From: Candidatus Nitrosacidococcus tergens
GTDB taxonomy: Bacteria; Pseudomonadota; Gammaproteobacteria; Nitrosococcales; Nitrosococcaceae
Direction of reading: 5' to 3'
Length of the DNA: 64,000 nt
NCBI RefSeq assembly: GCF_902810445.1
Contig: NZ_LR778175.1
Span: 876,501 to 940,500 of the forward strand
Shown here: one piece after another, positions 34,549 through 43,225 of the stretch
Layout of the letters: each line of letters opens with the position of its first letter
Numbering within the stretch: position 1 is the stretch's first letter
Notes under the pieces: generated by a model
Seen by the model: only the letters and a program-made list of their open reading frames with translations
What the model was told of the DNA's origin: nothing
Database searches by the model: none
Made by a program: the position numbers and the translations under genes

Positions 34549-35793
34549 TTAGCTAAATTGCTTAAATACTAAAGATCCATTTGTGCCACCAAACCCAAAA
34601 GAGTTGGATAACACAACTTTAACTTCTTTTTCTTGAGATGTACCAATAACATAATTTAATCCTTTACACTTAGGATCGAGATTAAAAATATTTATGGTGG
34701 GAGGGATAACTTGATCTCTGATGGATAGTATAGAAAATACTGCCTCTATTCCCCCTGCAGCTCCTAGTAAATGTCCTGTCATAGATTTTGTCGAGCTTAC
34801 AGCAACTTTTTTCGCAAAATTCCCAACAAAGGTTTTAATTGCTAGGGCTTCAATTTGATCACCTACTGGTGTAGAAGTGCCATGAGCATTAATATAATCT
34901 AATGATTCAACATTAATTTGAGCGTTTTTAAGTGCACTGCTCATACAACGAATTGCACCTTCTCCATTTTCAGGAGGTTGAGTCATATGATGGGCATCAG
35001 CGCTCATTCCAAACCCTGCAAGTTCTGCATAAATCTTAGCTCCTCGGTTTTGAGCATGGTTTAATTCTTCTAATACCAAAACACCAGCACCATCGCCTAG
35101 CACAAACCCATCACGATCTATATCCCAAGGACGGCTTGCAGCTTCTGGATCGTCATTACGGGTAGATAAAGCACGGGCAGATGCAAAGCCACCTAAACTC
35201 ATCGGAGAAGTAGACATTTCTGCACCACCAGTAATCATCACCTCTGCATCACCTCGTTTAATAATATGCATTGCTTCCCCGATGTTATGAGTACCTGTTG
35301 AGCAGGCAGTAACAATAGCTAAATTAGGACCTTTTATGCCATATATTATGGAGAGGTTTCCTGCAAGCATATTAATAATGCTGCTAGGTACAAAAAATGG
35401 AGAGATTTTTCTTGATCCTCCATTTAGATAAGCTTCATGAGACAATTCAATAGCATGAAGCCCGCCAATACCAGAACCTAGAGCTACTCCAACTCTAGTT
35501 GCATTTTCTTCGTTAATTTCTAGACCTGAGTCGTCAATTGCCTCTTTAGCAGCAGCAATACCATAATGGATAAAGAGATCCATTTTCTTAGAATCCTTAG
35601 AAGGAATATAATTCTTAACATCAAATCCTTCAATAGTACCGCCAAAATGAACAGGAAAACGAGTCGCATCAAAATCAGTAATAGGTCTAATCCCAGATTT
35701 ACCCTTAAGGATATTACTCCAAGATTCTTTTATATTTAATCCTACCGGACAAATAGTACCTAGACCAGTAACAACAACTCTTCTATTGATCAA
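34549..35793 (-). CDS. fabF: 3-oxoacyl-ACP synthase II
   Basis: Condensing enzyme KAS II, 414 aa, which elongates acyl-ACP with malonyl-ACP. The catalytic Cys-His-His triad is visible in TACSTGTHNIGEAM (Cys), NAHGTSTPVGD (His) and STKSMTGHLLGAAGGIEAV (His). The C-terminal NSFGFGGTNGSLVF is the glycine-rich end of the family. It is separated from acpP by 66 nt that include a strong hairpin terminator, so its level may be lower than that of acpP. Confidence 0.97.
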   Translation of the reverse strand: MINRRVVVTGLGTICPVGLNIKESWSNILKGKSGIRPITDFDATRFPVHFGGTIEGFDVKNYIPSKDSKKMDLFIHYGIAAAKEAIDDSGLEINEENATRVGVALGSGIGGLHAIELSHEAYLNGGSRKISPFFVPSSIINMLAGNLSIIYGIKGPNLAIVTACSTGTHNIGEAMHIIKRGDAEVMITGGAEMSTSPMSLGGFASARALSTRNDDPEAASRPWDIDRDGFVLGDGAGVLVLEELNHAQNRGAKIYAELAGFGMSADAHHMTQPPENGEGAIRCMSSALKNAQINVESLDYINAHGTSTPVGDQIEALAIKTFVGNFAKKVAVSSTKSMTGHLLGAAGGIEAVFSILSIRDQVIPPTINIFNLDPKCKGLNYVIGTSQEKEVKVVLSNSFGFGGTNGSLVFKQFS

Positions 35794-35812
35794 TGGCTTT
35801 TAATATTACTAA

Positions 35813-35854
35813 ACTAAAAAAAGAAAAAAGGCCGCACTGATTACTGCACGGCCT
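35813..35854 (-). terminator. Terminator or attenuator between acpP and fabF
   Basis: On the minus strand, after the acpP stop, AGGCCGTGC pairs with GTGCGGCCT (window 35829-35854; GC-rich stem with two wobble pairs), followed by T6-C-T7. This is a strong intrinsic terminator inside the fab operon, leaving fabF and the downstream genes to read-through or a separate promoter. Confidence 0.8.
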
Positions 35855-35859
35855 ATATT

Positions 35860-36099
35860 TTATTTATCTTGACACTCTTTAATATAATCAATTGCTTCCT
35901 GAACTGTAGAAATTTTTTCTGCTTCCTCATCAGGAATTTCGCATTCAAAAGCTTCCTCTAGTGCCATCACGAGCTCTACAGTGTCTAAAGAATCGGCACC
36001 TAAATCATCAACAAATGATGATTCATTAGTGACTTCTTCGGGATTTACACCTAATTGTTCAACTACAATTTCTTTAACTCGAGATTCTATATCGCTCAT
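35860..36099 (-). CDS. acpP: Acyl carrier protein
   Basis: A 79-aa acidic carrier of the growing fatty acyl chain, carrying 4'-phosphopantetheine on Ser37 in DDLGADSLDTVELVMALEE. Length and sequence match AcpP. It lies between fabG and fabF in the fatty acid operon and is followed by a terminator, which fits the high abundance needed for ACP. Confidence 0.98.
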   Translation of the reverse strand: MSDIESRVKEIVVEQLGVNPEEVTNESSFVDDLGADSLDTVELVMALEEAFECEIPDEEAEKISTVQEAIDYIKECQDK

Positions 36100-36196
36100 A
36101 ATAGTTTATTTCTCCAAAATATTTCTATAAAAATAATAAGTTTAGAAGTATCCCATTAGTTTTAATACTATCTTCACTATTCCTTAATACTACCTA

Positions 36197-36940
36197 TCAG
36201 GCCATACAAAGCCCACCATTGACATTAATTGTTTCTCCTGTAATATACCCTGCTTCAGGACTTGCAAGAAAGGCAACAATTGATGCTACATCTTGCACAT
36301 TACCTAATCTATTTAATGGGATATTAGCTAGTAACCCCTTTTTCTGAGAGTCAGTAAGCATATCAGTCATATCTGTCTGAATAAATCCAGGAGCTACAGC
36401 ATTTACTGTAATACCACGAGTACCTACCTCACGGGCAAGAGATTTAGTAAACCCAATCATGCCAGCTTTTGAAGCTGCATAATTAGTTTGCCCCCCATTT
36501 CCCATAATACCTACTACAGAAGATATATTAATAATACGCCCCCATGAAGATTTAATCATTCCTCTAACGCACCCTTTGGAGAGTCGATAAATCGAAGTAA
36601 GATTAGTATTAATAACTGCTTCCCAATCATCATCTTTCATTCTCATAAGTAATCCATCTCGAGTAATACCTGCATTATTTACAAGAATAGTAGGAACACC
36701 TATTTGTTCCGAGGTCATAGTTAATGCTTGATCAATAGATTCTGGTTGAGAAATATCTAGAATAATACCTCTACCAAGCCAGCTATTTTTACTTAGAAGC
36801 GAATTAATTTTATCTACACCAGCTTGTGATGTGGCTGTACCTATAACAACAGCACCTTGTGTAGCTAAATTTTGGACTACAGCATAACCAATTCCTCGGC
36901 TAGCACCTGTTACTAGGGCAATTTTTCCTTCTAAGCTCAT
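36197..36940 (-). CDS. fabG: 3-oxoacyl-ACP reductase
   Basis: NADPH-dependent short-chain dehydrogenase reducing 3-oxoacyl-ACP, 247 aa. TGASRGIGYAV is the cofactor motif near residue 12, NNAGITRDGLLMRM is the classical FabG motif, Ser in NISSVVGIMGN and YAASKAGMIGF supply the catalytic Ser-Tyr-Lys. The start overlaps the fabD stop by 4 nt. About 97 nt separate it from acpP, leaving space for an acpP promoter. Confidence 0.97.
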   Translation of the reverse strand: MSLEGKIALVTGASRGIGYAVVQNLATQGAVVIGTATSQAGVDKINSLLSKNSWLGRGIILDISQPESIDQALTMTSEQIGVPTILVNNAGITRDGLLMRMKDDDWEAVINTNLTSIYRLSKGCVRGMIKSSWGRIINISSVVGIMGNGGQTNYAASKAGMIGFTKSLAREVGTRGITVNAVAPGFIQTDMTDMLTDSQKKGLLANIPLNRLGNVQDVASIVAFLASPEAGYITGETINVNGGLCMA

Positions 36941-37881
36941 TTACTTTCCCCAGTAATTTTTAATGCCTTATTAAAGCTATCTACATCAAAAATAGATAAT
37001 ACAGTTACATTTTTATCTATTCTCTTTACTAATCCAGTAAGGACTTTCCCCGGCCCACATTCAATAAATGTGTTCACTCCTTGATCTATTAGAAACTTAA
37101 TTATCTCTACCCAGCGTACTGGATGATTAAGCTGGCGTATTAAAGCATCCTGAATATCTTCAGGATTATTATTAATAGCCACATCTACATTATTCACTAC
37201 TGGAATAGATGGAGAAGTAATAGAAATATTGGCTAAATATTCCTTAAATTTAGTTGCTGCTGGTAACATAAGCTGGCAATGAGAAGGAATAGTTACAGGT
37301 AAAAGTAACGCTTTTGCACCAATACTTTGTGCTTTTTCAATCACTTTATCTACAGCATACTTATGTCCGGCTACAACTATTTGACCAGGTGCATTAAAAT
37401 TAACTGGTTCAACAACCCCATCATCGTTTAATTGCTGACAGATATCTTTAACTTCTTTATCTTTAAGTCCTAAGATTGCTGCCATTGCTCCTATATCTTT
37501 TGGCACTGCCTCTTGCATATAAGCAGCTCTATGGGCTACTACACCTACTGCAGTCTCAAACTCTAAACTATTAGCACAAACCCATGCACTATATTCGCCT
37601 AAGCTATGACCAGTCATAAATTCAGGAAGTTTTCCACCCATGCTACACCAAATCTGCCAAACAGCTACTCCCCCTGCTAACATCGCAGGCTGAGTATGCT
37701 CAGTAAAATTTAAACGCTCTTTAGGTCCGTTTTGCACAAGATGCCATAAATCGTAATTTAATACAGTAGATGCTTGTACAAATATCTCCTTCACTTTTGG
37801 ATACACACTAGATAACTCAGCAAGCATACCCACCGTTTGTGATCCTTGACCTGGAAATAAAAAAGCGAGCTTACTACTCAT
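36937..37881 (-). CDS. fabD: Malonyl-CoA:ACP transacylase
   Basis: Transfers malonyl from CoA to ACP, 314 aa. N-terminal FLFPGQGSQTVGML, the nucleophile elbow GHSLGEYSAWV (Ser near residue 92) and the catalytic histidine in TIPSHCQLMLPA are present. It starts 9 nt after fabH and overlaps fabG by 4 nt. Confidence 0.97.
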   Translation of the reverse strand: MSSKLAFLFPGQGSQTVGMLAELSSVYPKVKEIFVQASTVLNYDLWHLVQNGPKERLNFTEHTQPAMLAGGVAVWQIWCSMGGKLPEFMTGHSLGEYSAWVCANSLEFETAVGVVAHRAAYMQEAVPKDIGAMAAILGLKDKEVKDICQQLNDDGVVEPVNFNAPGQIVVAGHKYAVDKVIEKAQSIGAKALLLPVTIPSHCQLMLPAATKFKEYLANISITSPSIPVVNNVDVAINNNPEDIQDALIRQLNHPVRWVEIIKFLIDQGVNTFIECGPGKVLTGLVKRIDKNVTVLSIFDVDSFNKALKITGESK

Positions 37882-37890
37882 AAACGTATA

Positions 37891-38862
37891 TTAATACTTT
37901 AATAATGCTGAACCCCAAGTAAAACCGCCCCCAAAGGCTTCAAGAAATAGTGTATCTCCTCTTTTAACCCTACCATCTCGAACTGCGATATCAAGTGCTA
38001 GAGGTACAGAAGCAGCTGAAGTATTCCCATGGGAATCTACAGTTACAACAACTCGTTCCATAGGAAGATTTAGCTTCTTTGCAGTTGCTTCAATTATTCT
38101 AATATTTGCTTGATGCGGAATTAACCAATCAATTTCCCCCTTATCCATATTATTTGCAACTAAGGTTTCCTCTACAATTCGCTCTAAAGTACGTACAGCT
38201 ACCCTAAAAACCTCACTGCCTTGCATTTGGATAAATGCTCCCTCTTCCCTTAATTTATGATAATTTTCAGAAATTCCAGCAGAAACAGTAAGTAACTGCT
38301 GATAATTACCATCTGCATGCAAATGGGTCGAGATAACTCCAAGATCTTCGCTTGACTGTAATACAACAGCACCTGCTCCATCGCCAAAAAGTACGCAGGT
38401 AGTTCGATCCTGCCAATCAATAATTCTGGAAAGAGTTTCAGTACCTACAACCAAAGCAGTATGTGCACTCCCTGTACGAATAAACTTTTCCGCAACACTT
38501 AGGGCATAAATAAATCCAGTGCAAACCGCTTGTATATCAAAAGCTGCTGACCCAGAAACACCTAATTTTTGCTGAAGTAAGCATGCAGTACTAGGAAAAA
38601 TCCGATCAGGAGTTGTCGTTGCTACAATGATAAGATCAATATCTGAAGGGGAGATCTGAGCCGCTTTTAGAGCATTACGGGAAGCCATTTCAGCTAAGTC
38701 ACAAGCAGTTTGCCCAGTATCTGCAATATGTCTTTTTTTGATACCTGTTCTTTTTGTAATCCACTCATCTGTAGTATCCACCATCTGCTCTAAATCAGCA
38801 TTAGTAAGTACTTTCTCTGGAAGATATCCTCCAGTACCTATAATACGAGCATAGTTTTTCAA
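37891..38862 (-). CDS. fabH: 3-oxoacyl-ACP synthase III
   Basis: Initiates fatty acid synthesis by condensing acetyl-CoA with malonyl-ACP. The catalytic triad is in DIQAVCTGFIYALS (Cys), PHQANIRI (His) and GNTSAASVPLALD (Asn). I place the start at the TTG 38860-38862, giving MKNYARIIGTGGYLPEKVLT and 323 aa, close to E. coli FabH. AGAGGGG lies at good SD distance, and the TTG overlaps the plsX stop as TTGA. An ATG eight codons upstream (38886) is in frame but inside plsX and adds residues the family lacks. Confidence 0.95.
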   Translation of the reverse strand: MKNYARIIGTGGYLPEKVLTNADLEQMVDTTDEWITKRTGIKKRHIADTGQTACDLAEMASRNALKAAQISPSDIDLIIVATTTPDRIFPSTACLLQQKLGVSGSAAFDIQAVCTGFIYALSVAEKFIRTGSAHTALVVGTETLSRIIDWQDRTTCVLFGDGAGAVVLQSSEDLGVISTHLHADGNYQQLLTVSAGISENYHKLREEGAFIQMQGSEVFRVAVRTLERIVEETLVANNMDKGEIDWLIPHQANIRIIEATAKKLNLPMERVVVTVDSHGNTSAASVPLALDIAVRDGRVKRGDTLFLEAFGGGFTWGSALLKY

Positions 38863-39881
38863 TTGACTTGCCCCTCTGTTAACCATGGCTCTAAATGAGT
38901 ACTAATGTGTTTAGGTACGTCCTTTTGAGTTTCAATAATAGCAATATGGATTGCATGGGCAAAAGCCATAATATCGGCTCCGCCATGACTTTTTATAACA
39001 ACACCATTTAATCCAATTAAATTAGCGCCATTATATCGCCTTGGATCCATTTTTTTGCGGAATTTATTGAGAACAGGTAAAGTTAAAAAACCCATAAGCT
39101 TGGTGAGCAAATTACTATTAAAAGATTCTTTTAAGAAATGTTTAACTAGCCGGGCTACTCCTTCGCTAGATTTTAAAGCAACATTACCTACAAACCCATC
39201 GCATACTACTACATCAGTGTTACCCTTATAAATATCATCCCCTTCTACAAATCCAATGTAATTTAAGCGGCTTCTAGCCAACATCTGTCCAGCTTTTTTA
39301 ATCTGATCATTACCTTTAATAAGTTCGGTTCCTATATTCAATAAACCTACTCTAGGATTAGGTACATTATCAATAGCGCTGGCTAACACCGATCCCATTA
39401 AAGCAAACTGATATAGATTCTCAGCACTAGAATCTACGTTAGCCCCTAGATCAAGTACATAACAATGTCCTAATACGGTAGGTAAGGTAGAAACAATCGC
39501 TGGTCTATCTATTCCAGGTAAGGTTTTTAATACAAATCGAGCAGTTGCCATTAAAGCACCCGTATTACCCGCACTTACGCAAGCGTCTGCCTTTCCTGAT
39601 TTAATCAGGTTAATAGCTACTCGCATGGAAGAGTCTTTTTTACTACGCAATGCCTGAGAAGGCAACTCATCCATTTCTACCTTTTGAGAGGCATGTTGGA
39701 TAACTAGTCGTTCATTTAGTACCCCTTTATTTGCTATTACTAAATCATAGATTGACTTATGATCTCCTACTAAAATAAGGGTTACATCCTTTATTTCTAG
39801 AAGTACACTCAATGCAGCAGGAACAACGACTTGGGGACCATAATCCCCACCCATTGCATCTAGTGCAATTGTAATAGCCAA
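38859..39881 (-). CDS. plsX: Phosphate acyltransferase
   Basis: Makes acyl-phosphate from acyl-ACP for phospholipid synthesis, 340 aa. The family N-terminus ITIALDAMGGDYGPQVVVPA, central KADACVSAGNTGALMA and VVCDGFVGNVALKSSEG are all clear. It follows rpmF by 7 nt and overlaps fabH. The rpmF-plsX-fabH order is strongly conserved in gammaproteobacteria. Confidence 0.97.
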   Translation of the reverse strand: MAITIALDAMGGDYGPQVVVPAALSVLLEIKDVTLILVGDHKSIYDLVIANKGVLNERLVIQHASQKVEMDELPSQALRSKKDSSMRVAINLIKSGKADACVSAGNTGALMATARFVLKTLPGIDRPAIVSTLPTVLGHCYVLDLGANVDSSAENLYQFALMGSVLASAIDNVPNPRVGLLNIGTELIKGNDQIKKAGQMLARSRLNYIGFVEGDDIYKGNTDVVVCDGFVGNVALKSSEGVARLVKHFLKESFNSNLLTKLMGFLTLPVLNKFRKKMDPRRYNGANLIGLNGVVIKSHGGADIMAFAHAIHIAIIETQKDVPKHISTHLEPWLTEGQVN

Positions 39882-39888
39882 AACTTAT

Positions 39889-40083
39889 TTATTCCTCTTC
39901 CTCGGTATTATTCTTTTTTACTATTACCTGTCTTCCCCGATAATAACCATCAGGGGTAATATGATGCCTACGATGAATCTCTCCAGATAAAGAGTCTGTA
40001 GACAGGGTTGGACCAGTTAATGCGTCATGAGCTCGACGCATACCTCTTCTAGAGTTAGATTTTTTGCTTTTTTGAACAGCCAT
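39889..40083 (-). CDS. rpmF: 50S ribosomal protein L32
   Basis: A 64-aa basic protein with the L32 N-terminus MAVQKSKKSNSRRGMRRAHD and then LSGEIHRRHHITPDGYYRGR. There is no Cys zinc finger, so it is of the zinc-independent type usual in gammaproteobacteria. It lies between yceD and plsX, as in E. coli. Confidence 0.97.
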   Translation of the reverse strand: MAVQKSKKSNSRRGMRRAHDALTGPTLSTDSLSGEIHRRHHITPDGYYRGRQVIVKKNNTEEEE

Positions 40084-40134
40084 ATTTAAAAATATCCTAG
40101 TTATTAGTAATTTATTTTAAACAGAAAATGGATT

Positions 40135-40614
40135 TTACGTATTGTTTAAATTGCGTATAGAAGAGATTTTTTCACTTAAGCAATTTGATTGTTGCATATG
40201 TTTAGGTGCTATAGGAAAAGATAATAATAATTCATCCTCTATCAGATCCCATAGAAATAGATTATCTATAGCATTACATGCGATAGGTTCATAGAGTAAT
40301 TTATCATATTGATCGATATTCGTATCTTCATAAACTAAACATAGTGCTATTTTACTACTTATTTCAGTATCCATTGGCTGTAAACACCGCTGGCAAGTAA
40401 AATATACATTAGCCCTAATACTACCCTGAATAATTGGGATTCCCTTATTATCATACCCAAATTTTAAATCTGCCCATACTGATCCTGTTTTATTTAAAAC
40501 TTCTTTATCAGTTATTACTCGTGGCATATTCGTAAATAAAATCTCTCCTTCTAAAGTGCTACTAGATTTTATTAGCTGCCAAGGGGATATCTCATTAGGC
40601 AAGTATGCTAGCAT
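40135..40614 (-). CDS. yceD: YceD family protein (DUF177), 23S rRNA accumulation
   Basis: A 159-aa protein of the YceD/DUF177 family. Cysteines in VYFTCQRCLQPMD form the typical CxxC site, and ALCLVYEDTNIDQYDKLLYE and DLIEDELLLSFPIAPKH match the conserved acidic C-terminal half. YceD is linked to 23S rRNA accumulation and always sits next to rpmF, as here. Cotranscription with rpmF-plsX is likely. Confidence 0.9.
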   Translation of the reverse strand: MLAYLPNEISPWQLIKSSSTLEGEILFTNMPRVITDKEVLNKTGSVWADLKFGYDNKGIPIIQGSIRANVYFTCQRCLQPMDTEISSKIALCLVYEDTNIDQYDKLLYEPIACNAIDNLFLWDLIEDELLLSFPIAPKHMQQSNCLSEKISSIRNLNNT

Positions 40615-40638
40615 AAAAAGAGAAAAATCTAATTTTTA

Positions 40639-42156
40639 CTAGATAAAATTATGAATTTCAATTGCACTCATAGGATTTATTTCTAAAGCAGGAGAGGTAG
40701 CTTCCATATGATTTATCGCATTTAACTCGAAATATTCGGGACTAATGTTACCTGTTACATAATCCCCATCAAAGCAAGAAGTATCAAATTTCGTAATATT
40801 AGGGTTATATTTTTGTGCAGCTTCAATTAAATCCGATAAATTTTGATAAATAAGTCTGTCGGCGCCTAGTAAAATAGAAATTTCTTCTTCTGATCGATTG
40901 TAAGCAATTAAATCGCTTACTGCAGGCATATCGATTCCATACACATTTGGATAGCGAACTGGGGGGGATGCAGAGGCGAAGTAAACTTTTTTAGCCCCAG
41001 CATCTCTAGCCATTTGAATAATCTGCTGTGAGGTTGTACCCCGTACAATAGAGTCATCTACAAGTAATACATTCTTATTTTTAAATTCCAAACTAATTGG
41101 GTTTAATTTTTGACGAACTGATTTTTTCCTTTGCCTCTGACCCGGCATGATAAATGTCCGTCCAATATATCGATTTTTAATAAAACCTTCTCGATATACA
41201 ACTCCTAAAACATAAGCGAGCTGTAGAGCTGCACTACGGCTTGTATCTGGAATTGGAATAACCACATTAATATCATGATCTGGCCACTCTTGTAGAATTT
41301 TCCTTGCCAATTTTTCCCCCATACGCATGCGAGATTTGTGTACAGAAATATTATCGACAATAGAATCTGGGCGAGCTAAATAAACATATTCAAAAATACA
41401 AGGAGCATATATATTACTCTCTACACACTTACGAGTATAGAAATTGCTATTACAATCAATAAAAATAGCCTCCCCTGGTTTTATATCTCGAATAAGATTA
41501 TATCCAAGAGAATCAATTGCTACGCTCTCAGAGGCAACAATATATTCTTGTTTATTTTCCGATTCTATAAAACGGCTACCAAAGGCTAATGGACGAATAC
41601 CGCAAGGGTCACGAAAAGCTAATATGCCATAACCTGCTATCATCACAATTGCTGCATATGCACCATGACAGCGTTTATAAACTTGAGAAACCGCTGCAAA
41701 CAAATCATCTGGAGTAAGCGTTATTTTATCTAGCTTCTGTAATTCATGAGCAAGCACATTGAGTAATATCTCTGAATCAGAATTAGTGTTTATATGGCGT
41801 TTATCAGATTGGAACAATGCTTGTTTTAATTCTGCTGCATTAGTTAAGTTACCGTTGTGAGCAATAGTAATTCCATAAGGAGAGTTTACATAGAATGGTT
41901 GGGCTTCAGTCGGGGAAGAACTATTGGAAGTAGGATAGCGTACATGTCCTATTCCCATACATCCTTTAAGGGTTACCATGTGATTAATACGAAATACGTC
42001 CTTAACAAGACCGCTACCTTTTCGTAAATATAATTTACCATTGTCATAAGTGACAATTCCAGCAGCATCTTGCCCACGATGCTGTAGTACAGTAAGTCCA
42101 TCATATAGAGCTTGATTTACTGCCTCTGTTGCAACAATCCCAATAACACCGGACAT
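40639..42156 (-). CDS. purF: Amidophosphoribosyltransferase with Ser in place of the catalytic Cys
   Basis: First committed step of purine synthesis: glutamine and PRPP to phosphoribosylamine. The 505-aa protein keeps the class II glutaminase motifs LQHRGQDAAGI, GHVRYPTSNSSS (Arg), AHNGNLTN (oxyanion Asn-Gly) and NSDSEILL (Asp), and the PRPP loop VLLVDDSIVRGTTS. However, the N-terminus is MSGVIGIVA, not MCGIVGI. The residue exposed after Met removal, the glutaminase nucleophile, is Ser (codon TCC at 42151-42153) instead of Cys. A TCC-to-TGC change would restore it. The enzyme may use free ammonia or a serine nucleophile. The purF-cvpA neighbourhood is normal and no frameshift is seen. Confidence 0.96.
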   Translation of the reverse strand: MSGVIGIVATEAVNQALYDGLTVLQHRGQDAAGIVTYDNGKLYLRKGSGLVKDVFRINHMVTLKGCMGIGHVRYPTSNSSSPTEAQPFYVNSPYGITIAHNGNLTNAAELKQALFQSDKRHINTNSDSEILLNVLAHELQKLDKITLTPDDLFAAVSQVYKRCHGAYAAIVMIAGYGILAFRDPCGIRPLAFGSRFIESENKQEYIVASESVAIDSLGYNLIRDIKPGEAIFIDCNSNFYTRKCVESNIYAPCIFEYVYLARPDSIVDNISVHKSRMRMGEKLARKILQEWPDHDINVVIPIPDTSRSAALQLAYVLGVVYREGFIKNRYIGRTFIMPGQRQRKKSVRQKLNPISLEFKNKNVLLVDDSIVRGTTSQQIIQMARDAGAKKVYFASASPPVRYPNVYGIDMPAVSDLIAYNRSEEEISILLGADRLIYQNLSDLIEAAQKYNPNITKFDTSCFDGDYVTGNISPEYFELNAINHMEATSPALEINPMSAIEIHNFI

Positions 42157-42158
42157 AA

Positions 42159-42653
42159 TTAATTTAAGATATCCATGGGTATATAAGACTTAATTTGAAG
42201 TGCAAAACCTTGAAAGTAACCCAGTAATTGAGAGTGTTTCCACCATGTCTCCTGGGAGAGTAAAGTAATGTCGGAAAGAGCAATTAAAATTACAATAATT
42301 GCTACACCTCGAATGGCACCAAAAAAGATACCTAAAATTCGATCTATATTTGTTAATCCCATCTCTTTTATAAGAAATCCTAAGAGAACACTAACAATAG
42401 TGCTTAATAACAAAACTGTAATAAGCAATAAAAAAAAAGCAATAACTGTTTGAAACGATGGTGGGATAGACGGTAGTATTTCATCAACTAGATAAGTTAT
42501 CTGAGATGAAAAACGCCAAGCTACTAAAAATCCTACCCCCCAAGAGATAAGAGATAAAAATTCCTTAACAAACCCTCTAGAAAAACCAATAAAACTAGAG
42601 ATTAAAATTATTCCTGTAATTAAGTAATCGATCCAAATGAAATGATTCACCAT
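42159..42653 (-). CDS. cvpA: CvpA family membrane protein
   Basis: A 164-aa inner-membrane protein with four hydrophobic helices and the conserved N-terminal IDYLITGIILISSFIGFSRG, followed by GFVKEFLSLISWGVGFLVAW, then a GAIRGVAIIVILIALS helix near the C-terminus. CvpA is needed for colicin V production in E. coli and for envelope homeostasis; its place immediately upstream of purF (2 nt gap) is standard. The ATG at 42653 fits the family. Confidence 0.93.
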   Translation of the reverse strand: MVNHFIWIDYLITGIILISSFIGFSRGFVKEFLSLISWGVGFLVAWRFSSQITYLVDEILPSIPPSFQTVIAFFLLLITVLLLSTIVSVLLGFLIKEMGLTNIDRILGIFFGAIRGVAIIVILIALSDITLLSQETWWKHSQLLGYFQGFALQIKSYIPMDILN

Positions 42654-42661
42654 GGCGAATC

Positions 42662-43183
42662 CTATTTAATAAAAATAGATTTTGTACCTAATTGTTGTTC
42701 TAATAATTTCTTAAGTGTTGCCGGATTAGTTGGTTGATTAGAGTTTAAACGAATTCTCACTTTATAAATTATTTGATTACCATTTTGCATTGATTCTATA
42801 AATGCTTTATATCCTGAAGAAACGGCTTTATCTCTGATCTGTATCGCATTTTCTTTATGAGAAAAGCTTCCTACTTGAATTAATAGAGGAGAGCTATTGT
42901 TATAGCTACTAGCTATATTAGAATTTTGAATAACCTTTCTATTTTCGCTTTCAAAAAAAGAATCAAGATCATCTAAATTCTGATCATTATTAGACAATAA
43001 TTCTACTGATGATGAAAATTCACGATCAGATCCAAGCGTATTATTATTCCCTAAACTATTAGGTTCTAAGTTAGATGGGTACCGCAATAATATAGGTATT
43101 ACAATGATACCTAACCCTAACAGGACTAATGCTCCGATAAGTCGTTGCTTAATTTCTTTTTCTAATATTAACCCTTCTATCAT
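42662..43183 (-). CDS. SPOR-domain membrane protein (DedD-like)
   Basis: A single-pass inner-membrane protein with a C-terminal SPOR domain. The N-terminus IKQRLIGALVLLGLGIIVI is a transmembrane helix matching DedD, then a Ser/Asn-rich linker, then LLIQVGSFSHKENAIQIRDK begins the SPOR domain, which binds denuded peptidoglycan at the septum. The ATG at 43183 gives the better start; a GTG three codons upstream is also possible and neither SD is strong. It precedes cvpA and purF, as dedD does in E. coli. DedD identity is likely but not certain, given the short linker. Confidence 0.85.
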   Translation of the reverse strand: MIEGLILEKEIKQRLIGALVLLGLGIIVIPILLRYPSNLEPNSLGNNNTLGSDREFSSSVELLSNNDQNLDDLDSFFESENRKVIQNSNIASSYNNSSPLLIQVGSFSHKENAIQIRDKAVSSGYKAFIESMQNGNQIIYKVRIRLNSNQPTNPATLKKLLEQQLGTKSIFIK

Positions 43184-43225
43184 AAATACCACTACTTGAG
43201 TATTTCAAGTACTAATCCATTCCAA

